From the NCBI GenBank assembly GCA_036346255.1, contig JAYEVH010000199.1:1-64000 (forward strand): a DNA stretch of 64,000 bases, in the 5' to 3' direction. The notes beneath the pieces are model-generated. The model ran no database searches, was not told where the DNA came from, and saw nothing but the letters and a program-made list of their open reading frames with translations. How positions within the stretch are numbered: the stretch's first letter is position 1; every line of letters begins with the position of its first letter. This DNA comes from Ampelocalamus luodianensis. Taxonomy: Eukaryota; Streptophyta; Magnoliopsida; Poales; Poaceae. Positions 11,253-21,540 of this stretch are shown piece after piece. Made by a program: the position numbers and the translations under genes.

Positions 11253-14200
11253 AACAGGATTCGACCCCGAATCTAAACGTCGGTCCACACGAGAGAAAAC
11301 TAAGACTAGAAAAAAAAACTAAAACAAAGAATACACACCTGATGCGAACAAGTCTGGGTATTAATCGCACATGCGAGACTCTAGCTCCCAAGTGGTCTCT
11401 ACCGAACTGAGGAGACCACAACACAAAGACGTCTGTCCTAACACTCAACCCGAACTTTCCCAGAATACTCATCAGAAGAGGATCGAAGGTAAGACCTTAC
11501 TGGATGGTCAACATCTTCAACAAAATCTCAAACTTTGAATGACTCAGTTACTCACTCAGCACCAGAACAACCCAGAAGTCGCGTACTCCACATATGGACC
11601 CGAGGTTCTAGCGATACGCCAACTTCGTAATCCCCAAAATCGTCGATAACAAACCAAGGTACTTTGGATTAATCTCCCCTTTGGTACCAAAACACAACAA
11701 GCGCAAAGCACACGGAACTCCGGTTCCACCTCTGAATCGAATTCTTCACCGTAACCAACGTCACCCCCCTTTTACGAGGGTCACACGACAGAGCTCGCTC
11801 TAAACAATCCTTGTTACAAACAGAGTCAACGGAAAGTAAGGACTCTTGTCGCAACCACACCTTGCCAACTTGGTGCCAAAAGAGTCAAATCCAGAATCAA
11901 AAATTCATCACAAAACCTTTCCACCTTCAAATTAGAAAGTTTGCAAATAAACTCCACGTCTGCCAAAAGAGAAGTCATTTGAATGCCCAGAACATAAATT
12001 TATTTCATCCTTTCTGAACTGATAAGAACCACACATGCCAATATAAATGTCGAGCTCAACTTGCGAAAAACATTCGCCAAAACACAAAGCTCAAACCAAA
12101 ATCAAAGAAACGTGTCACTACTTGAGGAAGCATCGATTTTCTCAATTTCTCTTTTAGGAATAAAATTTCTCTCAAACTTTGGAAATCCATTTCATTGCAT
12201 AACACACTAACTCATTTCTTATGACTTGGCATTCTCAACACGATGCTCAAGTCGGAATACATCATCCACACCTCTGTATAGAGGCTTTATCAACTCCACC
12301 GAAACATTCTCTCAACAACTCCTCTACTGATATAATTAATTTGACATGACTTCCAATGCATCTCAAAATAGATCTCATATGCAATCACATCACCTCAATC
12401 TTTTATTAATAAACAACTCGGAATCCTCAGCACACATAATCATATAGTTCATCAAGGGTTCTATCAATGAACATCCTACTTCCACTATACACAAATCATT
12501 GGACGACCAAAGTTCTAGCATAAAAATGCAAAGCCCAGAATTTAACCTCTAAGACCCCTACAACAAACTTCTCATATAGAAGATAGGGAAAACCTTAGTT
12601 TAAATCTCTAAAATTATCACAATCCAAACATACTTGCGTATTAACATCAACACGAAAACATTTCCTCGACCCAATTATCTTTATAAAGATTCAAGCTCTT
12701 AGAGAGTTACTTACTACGTCCAAGTCATTTCTGACAATAATCCAACAATCTCAGCTATCTCATTAATCGCTTTATCGACCAGATTACTTCGCTAATATTA
12801 CTCTCATTACAACGCCATCATATTTCATCTGCACAACCATGTAAGGTACTCAATCGTGATACTCTAATACGTTGATCAAGATTCCCATCCTTTCAAAAAT
12901 TCTAATGTTCCACCTGAATTGGACAAAGGATCTTGGATCACAAATCTCCTTAGGTTCTAATGGTTGCAACAATGCAATCAGTTTAGCCTCAAAGGCAAAC
13001 ATTCTGTATAAATAAAACTCTCTCTAAGTATTATACACGAAATTAGTTCATCCTTCAATGCTCCTCGATTAACTTTCAATCCAAGGTCTCACAACCACAT
13101 TGAATAGACACTTTGAAAAAACCACGGTGAAACGAACCGGTGGATCCTTCCTCAAAAGAAAAAAAAACAAATGAAGACATTTACTGCTCGAAGTAAACAT
13201 AGGACCAAGGGAAAAAAGTCACTTAGGCAAGGAACTCGGAAAACATAGAGGAAGTCAACAGCTGAGGGCTCACGTCCTGTTATAAGCGAATACCAAACCA
13301 CCAATGAGAAGAAAGTATTGCCCTTTGAAAATTGGTAAACTCTTATGGAACAAATGCATAAGGTCTAAGCACACTCAAATAACTGCAAGTTGCGAACCGC
13401 GACTTAAATCTCAATTACTTTTGCTTCACCCTTCCTTTAACCAGAAACTTATTTTCGTGACTCATCGCATCACTTCGCTAGCTTAAACAGATAAGCTCTT
13501 AAGACCAAATCACAGAACCACTTAAGAACCAACAAAATCTTTCAACACGCCACTTTGCTCAAATGCACTCAATTTCCCATAGCTCATGAGGTCCAAATGA
13601 TTGCAAACGCAAAACTCAAACACTTTCAATAAATCAATATCACGCAAGTGATCAAATTCTTTTACTTTCAACGAAATGATACTCTCTTAGCAAGCATCAT
13701 CATAACCTCTTATCACTACAAAAACTTTTCAAAAGAGACACAATAAATTACTTCATCATGTCTCTATTATTTAAATAAGATTGCATCTACTTGATCTAGG
13801 GAAAACCTAGTGTAAAAACCTCATAATTGAAATAAGGTTTTCAACAAGATGATAATAGAATATGACAATCTCACCAATGAACACCAACAGAAATCTCTTA
13901 TTAGCTTTCATCCATTTAACTCTTACTGACCCTTGACTCCAAGATAGAACACACTAAATGCTCTCTAGCCACACATGGCACAATCATGATCCTACCTCTG
14001 TTTGCAAACTCAACAATAGTTAAGAGGATATAATCAACGTTCTAACTTATGCTCAGCAATAAGATTGAAATGCCTTAAACTTCAATATTATAGGATGCAT
14101 AAGACAAGGTTTCACAAGGCGATACATCATCGCTCATCTAGTCATTTAAACAAGTTTCAATATATTTTTTTTACCATGGCAAGAATTAGGTAAAGCTATC

Positions 14201-14602
14201 ATACGTATAAGATCATCAATATCCAAATAGAAGACAGATTCAAGATGAATATTTATCATGGCAACATTCGAACATATCCTTAACTTAACCGGTTAGAATA
14301 ACCGAAAAAGGGCCTAGATTCCAATCCGTCTAATAAATTTAACAGGTTACTTGATCGTAAAGATCAAACCGATTCATCAACATTTCCACACTTCTTAATA
14401 ACAATAGGTACTTGAACAGAATGAACAAACTCTTACCTAAATTCATCATGTACCAAATATAACGACATTTGACATCTAAGAAATTCACCTCCATGGATAC
14501 TGGTTAGGAATAAACTGCTTGCACAAAGCTAATAACCCAAATATGATCAATCATACCATGACGATTAATTCATTTAATTAACACCTCTTACTTAAGCATG
14601 AC
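11253..14602 (-). mobile_element. Interior of element E (3' part), non-coding
   Basis: An AT-rich region between the E polypurine tract and the D insertion. No frame resembles gag or pol. Segments near the polypurine tract (11330-11860) resemble, in reverse, the end of the D interior (21050-21460). The last five bases, ATGAC (14598-14602), are the duplication made by D. Confidence 0.7.
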
Positions 14603-16307
14603 TGTAATACCCCGATTATCTTTTAGAGAGATAGTTATTCGGGAGAGAGAATTAATGGAAAATTCAAGATTTTCGGGAGAAAAATTCAGAACCTAGGGTT
14701 TCGGGCCAGGCTAATCCAGCCTGGTGGCCGATCATGAGTGGCCCAAGAGGGGGGAGGCGCACCAGGCCCAAGCCCATGCACCCCACACCTCCCCCTAACC
14801 CTAGGGCAGCCCCATCCCTTTCCCTTCTCCCCCTAGTGTCCGCCACAAGCATCCCCCCTTCCCCATGCGCCTCCACCCCATCCCCTCCCCTTGCGCTCCA
14901 CCTCCACCCCTCCTCCTCTGGCAGCCATCTTCTCCTCCTTGCTGCTGCCACCAAACAACAAGGAGGATGAGCCCGGGTTGCAACGTTCAAGGAAGAAGAA
15001 GAGGGGAAAAGAGGGGAGAAAGGAGGAGATTGAGAGAGTTTGTGATGGTGGGCTGTTCTTCATCTTCCCACGGATCTACAAGGGTAACAAAGAGCTAGCT
15101 TCACGGTTTGATGTTTGTTAGATGCAAATATGATTAGTTGTTTGGATCAAGTCTGTTTTTTTAGTAGATTCAATTCTGTCCAGAATGTTGCGGGGTCTGT
15201 TTCGTGGTTTTAGAGGCCGAATATGAGATGATCATCTCCTGGAGTTTTGTAGGTCTTGTTCTTAGCTTTCGTTGGCCGCCAAGATCACCTCATTCTGACT
15301 TTCGAGTCAAAAGTTATGATAGATTTACTATCTGCTGTCCAGAATCCTGACGAGAATTAGCAGTCTCTGTTTAGGTTGATATATGGCCTAGTTAGAGGGT
15401 GATTCAGAGGTCTTGCCCATAACAAATTTTGAAGGTGATATCACTAGATTTCAGGATTGATAAAGAACACCTCATTTGGAGTTATAGATCAAAAGTTATG
15501 CACTTTTCTTTGTGACTGTCCAGATTGTAGATCAGTCTGTCCAGATTGTATGTCAGTTTCTATCTTTAGTTTTGACCCGTGTGCCACTTTTTGTTAAAGG
15601 CAAAATATGAATGTCGTACCAACTAGGTTATTGTAGGTAATTCCATAACCTTTTCAGATTGATAAAGAACACTCAATTCGGAGTTGTAGTTTAAAAGTTA
15701 TGGGCGTTTTAGCTCTGCTGTTCTTTTTGCTCAGTCAGATTCTGTTCTGCTGTTTTGTTCGACAGTTAGCAATTTAGTTTGGCCGAATTGGGTTATCTCG
15801 TCAACTACAAAGTTGTAGATATGTCAGTTAAGAATCCATAGAAATTGGTCTCACCTCATTCCGAGTCCCAGACCAATAGATATGATTTTTACCGTTCTGC
15901 TGTCCAATTTCGGGTTGTGCCTGAGTAGTCTGTTTTCATATTTGAGCTAATTAGTTAATTGTGGACTGTCGGGAAGTCGTTGTAGAACGTTAATGGAAGC
16001 GCTATGTTATATGTTGTATTTATTTCGAGTATTTACTTATGTAGGCAGAGAGGCTTCGGTTTAGGGACATCCTCTTTACTCGCTATCATAGATTAGCCAT
16101 GGAAGGCAAGTACCTTGCCACCTTTATTGATTGTGATTGATGAATGTTTTTATGATCTTGTTGTGATTCCATATAATTCATGAGAAGGTGGATTGTTTAT
16201 GTTTTGATATATGTGTTATATCCATGTTTAGATATCATGTCTTTCAATATTCTCAATCCATGTTATACATTCATTTTGCATGTTTCATCCACGAGTGGAT
16301 TTCAAGT

Positions 16308-16513
16308 CCCACCATTCCAATGTGGGCAATGTTGGACATTGTCATGTCCCGCCCACGGAGTGGATTTGAAAGACCCATCAATTCCAGGATGGGCATGTAA
16401 GACCCATTAATTCCGAATGGGCAACTTTGGACACCCGTATGAAACGTTCTTCATACGGAATTGGATCCCGCATTTTTGTTAAGATGCGGGCTTAAGTGAA
16501 CACCGACGGGTGT
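16308..16513 (+). repeat. Hairpin array in LTR D (5' copy)
   Basis: Six stem-loops lie within about 205 nt: 16308-16326, CCCATC...GATGGG 16374-16393, CCCATT...AATGGG 16403-16421, CCGTATGAA...TTCATACGG 16435-16458, CCCGCAT...ATGCGGG 16467-16490 and CACCGACGGGTG about 16501-16512. The 3' LTR repeats them at about 23230-23440. All sit in the putative second intron. Confidence 0.8.
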
Positions 16514-16673
16514 GTCACTAGCTATACCGATATAAGCATGTGTGCAGTCCATCCTTGAGTACATTCATTCATGCCATGCATTCCTAAGTTTTCATTCGAT
16601 GTGTGCTCATATTCTCTTATGATGATGACTTGTTCTTATGTGGGTTATGTCCCTTTTACTGTACTTGCTGAGT

Positions 16674-16708
16674 CGTGGACTCACTCTTGCGTTGTTTGTT
16701 TATTTTAG
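16674..16708 (+). promoter_or_regulatory. GAGTC hairpin with acceptor-like tract (D)
   Basis: TGAGTCGTGGACTCA forms a 6-bp stem and is followed by a T-rich run ending TTTTAG at 16708. The same layout recurs in F, E, H, J and C. In C the stem is TGAGAT...ATCTCA, with two base pairs changed on both sides. Confidence 0.6.
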
Positions 16709-17077
16709 GTAACCCCGATGTTGGCTCACTTGGGAGGAGTAGACACGCACTACTTGATCACATCATCCAATCCATGTTCAAGATTAAATTTAGTTCTATC
16801 TCACATTCGTAAATGATGAACTGTAATAATAAATTTACAATTGGTGAAGGAAGGATACCTTCTCCACATTGATGTTGAATTATTACTGCATGTGAACTCT
16901 CATTATCAATGAACTGAAATAAATAGATTAGATGGTGAAGGAAGGATACCTTCACCTTGTCCTGTTTATTTTAGTGCTGCTATTAGTTGATATACTTTTC
17001 CCATTCTTCCGCATTATGGATGTATGTTAGATGTTTTAGGTGACATCTTGGCTTCCGAATAGCCAGGGTGTTACAGT

Positions 17078-17089
17078 TGGTATCAGAGC
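17078..17089 (+). other. Primer-binding site of D
   Basis: TGGTATCAGAGC, complementary to the 3' end of initiator Met-tRNA, lies two bases after the 5' LTR. This is the usual priming site in plant Ty3/gypsy elements. Confidence 0.92.
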
Positions 17090-20000
17090 GGGCTTTAGGT
17101 CCGTGGTAATTAAGTTATTAAAATGACACACGTACTGATGGGTGGGGCTGGAAAATTACATTGCTTTCGCAATATCTGTTATTATGTTTCATTTTGTTGA
17201 GCAATTGTTGAATTGCTTCTGTACTATCATCCTTGTTGGTAATATATGATCTGCTTTGATATTCAATATCTATGAACTAATTCTATGATTGTCATGAGAT
17301 GATCCTGTATATTCATAATTGAGTATTTTGGTGAAGCGTGTTGTAAACGAATGATCGAAGTGGAGGTCGTGGTTGTTACTCGATTCACGGGTTACACCAC
17401 CGTTCGCGAGACGTGGTTAGAGGAGTAGTTACCCAGTACCATAGTTTGGTGTTAAGCGTGAGTTGCTTTAGAAAGTTATTCTCTTTCTTGATTTCGAATT
17501 TGCCAATTCTTGTCCTGTGGTGGTTGATGAATTTCTCCCGGTTTGTGGTTCATGATAGATTATGGTTTTCAATAGATCCTCTTGGTTCTCTCAAACAAAT
17601 ATTGCTTTTCAACCTGTTGAGTTGCTTTTACCACTTGTGGTCGTTGTCAATTGGCAAGATTGATGTTTTCATGGTTGCTCCTTCTTTCTCATTGAAAAAG
17701 AATGACTCATTTACTCATTTGACAGCTTGGTTAGTGAGAGTTTTCCGCTGTAAGTTCGTTTGCATGTGAAAGCTTTGGCTTTATGCGTTTCTTTTGGATT
17801 ACTTCGAGCGTTGAGGTTTGAAGTCTCTCTTTTGCTGTAGTAAGGTGTTAGAATCCTTTTGTGATGTCTTGCCATGCTTAAAATGAGGAGTTATAACTAA
17901 ACGAATAAATTGTTACGATATGAGTTACCAAGTTGGGTTATTAGCATGGTGCAAATCAATTATTCTTAACTACCATCCATGAAAGTGAAATTGATTAATT
18001 TGAAATGTCCTTGTATTTGATACATGGTGTAGGTTAAATGAAGACTGTCCATATCCATTCAGAACCTATAGATCTTACATAAGAGCTAGATTTATCTATT
18101 TCCTGGTATGCTAAAATTGTTGAAACTTGTATAAAGTACCAGATGGGTGCTGGTGTATCGATTCGTGAAACCTTGTTTATAGAAAATTATGTTAGTGAAT
18201 CTTTAATCATGTTTTGAAATGATTTCTGAACAAAGGTGAAATGTGAATCTATGTTTACATATAGTTATGTGATTGCAAATGGAATTAGTACTGTATGTAC
18301 ACACATGATTAATACCATCATCGATTGTTAATGAGTACCAAGAAGGTGTTAAGCAACACCAATAGTTGAGTAGATTAATTTCGTAGCGGTCTTTGCTATC
18401 GTGCCTTGTGATATTGATATTGCTTAGCATAATCTTGTTATAATAAATTTGTTTCAACCTTGTGGTTTGTATTCCCTTTGGGAAGTTTTAGGATGGAGTA
18501 ATAAAGTTTGATGATTCTCAGTACTAGTGTATGTTGTCGATGTTATTAACTCGTCAAAATGTGAGAATGAGGTTAATTCTCGTAGTAATTTGATCACCTA
18601 TGGTGATATTCTCTAAATGATCAAATTTCAAGTTTTGTGTACATGATCTTTTGAGGGTTCAGGTTTTTATGTGGTAAATGAAGTTTATCGAGTAGCGTTA
18701 TGTTGCAAAGTTATAATGGTTCTTCAGTGATGCAAGTGCTTCGATCTTGAATACTTATTTATTCTTATCTGTTAAGATTCGATATTCTCTTCTTGTGAGG
18801 CTTATGCTTTCAACTGTGGACTTCACTTATGTTCTATAAGTTCATTGCTTAATTGGTTTCTTCCTTGGTCCCGTGTTGGTCACGAGTGGTAGATGAGTTT
18901 TCTAGTTGGTGAAAGTCGTTTCCATTTGTCTCTTCTTTTGAGAAAGAATCAACCCATTCTTTTCACGTGGGTCTTTCGAAGTGTTTTCTAATTGTTGTTG
19001 TGAAATTGATGTTAATACCCAAAGTAATTTGATCGCCTTTGGTGATTTCGTTCAGATGAGAATATTTCAAGTTTAGCTTTCGTGTTATTTCCTTTGAGCT
19101 CTTGAATCATCTGGTAGCTAAAATTATTTTAAATAAATTGAGGTATTGAATTGTCTTGTTGCTTCTTAAGAGATTCAAGTGATTTAATCTTAAAGGATTT
19201 TTTGTTTGAGTTGGCAACGTGAAGCGGCAATTAAAGAAAAAAATTATGTTGGTTCCCTTAAGAGAAGAATAATCTGCTTGTTTTTCATGAAATCCCGTAA
19301 TTGGAAAAGTTTCGAGTTTGGTGATTGAGATTATTTGGATCTCATGTTTCTTGTGTAGTTGAAGGGTTCTGAACAAATATGACGTATTGAAGAATTTCAT
19401 TGGTTCTTAATTAGTCCCTGTGGTTTGGACTAAAGATCTTATCTTGTACGTTGTGGCAAAGCGATGTTAGTCAAAGAATTAATTTCAGTGTTAAAGGAAA
19501 GAGTGCAGTAGGAATATTTGAGAATTTGAGTCAAGTTTTGTAACTTGTAGTTATTCGAATTGTTCATAAACTTTTTGCTCTTTTCACTCAAGAGTTGTTG
19601 AGTTTCAATCGCAATGCTATTTCTCTTAATGGTGGTTATTTGCTATTCCCTTTTCGAGGGATGCGTGCCCTCCGCTGTGAACTCAACCTTCCTTTTTCCA
19701 GATTTTCATTACCAGATTATTTCTTTTGGTTTCGTGCTCATTGTGAGCAGCAATTTTTTTTTCTGTGCGGTGAAACTTGTCCTTGTTCGCCTTTTTCTTT
19801 TGAGAAAGGATCAACCGTTTTGTGCTGTAAAGTTTTACAACTCGTAAGTTGTTAATTGTTTGTGGTGGTTAAGTGATTGTAGGGGTGAGATTTTGCTACC
19901 AAGCTATTGGAGGAGTAATAGAAGATGAGTTGGTTTTGACCTAAACCTCTTGGAGGGAAGTTGATTCAGATGGAATGTATGGTTTCGAAGTAAAATTGTA

Positions 20001-21528
20001 TATTGTTCGACTAAGTAGGACCTATGGTGTAGTGTAGTCCCAGAACCTTGGTTCATGTTGAAATGTTGGGGATTATCAAATGTATGGAAACCGTAATCAA
20101 TTTTATAGAGTAACACTATTGAAAGTATTGCGATGTTGTGTGAGTGATTCCTGATGATGTCAATGAGTGAGAATGTCGGAATCGTGCGGATGTTAGAGAT
20201 TTAATCCGATGATTTCACTATTTGTTATAATAGGAAATTCGTTGTAGAGGTCTCGGAGGTTAAATTTGGGCTTTCCATTTTCATGCTAGACTTTTGGTCG
20301 CCTGATTTGTGTGTAGAGGAGATAGACAACTGAGTACTGAGCAAGTGGGATGATTGTCGATAGAACTCTTCGATGTAGTTCATGAGCGGGTGTGTTGAGG
20401 ATTCGATGTGTTGTTCTTGAAAGTTGGAGGTGATGAGATTGCATGGGTTTTGGAGGTGTTTTGGTGCCTTCTATCAAATTAATGTCATCAGTTGAATGAG
20501 TTGTCTAGAGTATTCGATGGAATCAATAGAGTCTCTCTACAACGGTGTGGATGATGTATTTCGGTTTAAGCCTAATTTGAGGATGTTAAATTAAGAGGTT
20601 TGAGACCGTGCGGTATGCGATGAATTAATTCCAAGGGTTGAGAGATATTCTATTCCAAAAAGTGAAACTAAGGAAAAAGATGTCTTCTTGTTTAGTGAAG
20701 CGTTTTCTTTATTCTCGCATGAGCTTTGGGCTATTGACCAATGTCTTTCGTAAGTTGAGTTTGACTCGATTTTGGCATGTGTGGTTCTGAGCAGTTCAGA
20801 AAAGGAAAAAAAATAATGATTGATTTGGTTATTCGAGTGATTTGTCCTTTGGTTCGTGACGTTTATTCGCAATTTGCCACTTGGAAAGTGGAAAGGTTTT
20901 CTTGATGAAATTCTGATTTCTGGATTTTACTCTTCAGTACCCATTTGGTAACGTATAGTTGCGATGTGAATCTTTCTTATTCAGATGTGTTTTGCCGGTA
21001 AAAGAGTTTGCTTAAAAAGAATTCGATTGTATGTTTCCGGTTAAAGGAGGTGATCCTTGTTTTCAGTGAAGAGTTCAATTGAGAGGTGGAATAAGAGTTC
21101 CGTGTTCTTTGTGCTTGTCGTGTGGTTCAAGATCATTGGGAAGGTTAACCCAAGGTACATTGGGTTGTTTTGCTAGTTGGCGTATCGCCGGGGTATCTCG
21201 AGTCCATGCGCGGTTCTCGTGTTGAGTAAGTACAGGAGAACCGGTGTTTGAGATTTCGCTTGCGCCGTTGACCTTTGAGTAGGATCTTACCTTCGTTTCC
21301 CTTCTAATGAGCGCACACGGAATTTTGGGTTGAGTGTTAAAGCAGACGTCGTTTACGCCTTAGCGGGTGGTCTCCTCTTCTTGAGAGAAAGGCCACTTGG
21401 GAGTTGGTTTTAGCTTGCGTGAGCAGCACCTGATTTATTTGTTCTGATGCGTGTTAATTCATTGTTTTCAATTCCGTGGTATTCGTCCTTGTGTTCTTTT
21501 CGACGATTAGAATTCGAGGTCGACTCAT
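17090..21528 (+). mobile_element. Non-coding interior of element D
   Basis: About 4.4 kb, AT-rich, with no gag, protease, RT, RNase H or integrase motif in any frame. A phrase close to CTTTTGAGAAAG followed by ATCAACC recurs at about 17690, 18940 and 19795, so the interior has internal degenerate repeats. The start (17350-17490) matches, in reverse, E 24660-24780. This fits a LARD-like element whose RNA rather than protein is conserved. No function is shown. Confidence 0.7.
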
Positions 21529-21540
21529 AAGGGGGTAGAA
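21529..21540 (+). other. Polypurine tract of D
   Basis: AAGGGGGTAGAA directly precedes the 3' LTR and is the expected plus-strand primer. Confidence 0.88.

Larger units (their letters stand above)
14603..17075 (+). mobile_element. 5' LTR of element D
   Basis: It starts TGTAATACCCCG and ends GCCAGGGTGTTACA, followed at once by the primer site. In order it contains a proline-codon-rich GC block (14720-14990), a purine-rich tract (14992-15031), four degenerate AAAAGTTATG repeat units (about 15200-15900), a mini-exon candidate (16045-16105), a hairpin array and the GAGTC hairpin. The 5' copy of the mini-exon is 61 nt against 60 in the 3' copy, which breaks its frame. Confidence 0.92.

Noticed and set aside
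17078..17089. tRNA gene at TGGTATCAGAGC sites
   Set aside because: Only 12 bases match a tRNA end and they lie next to LTRs, so they are primer-binding sites.
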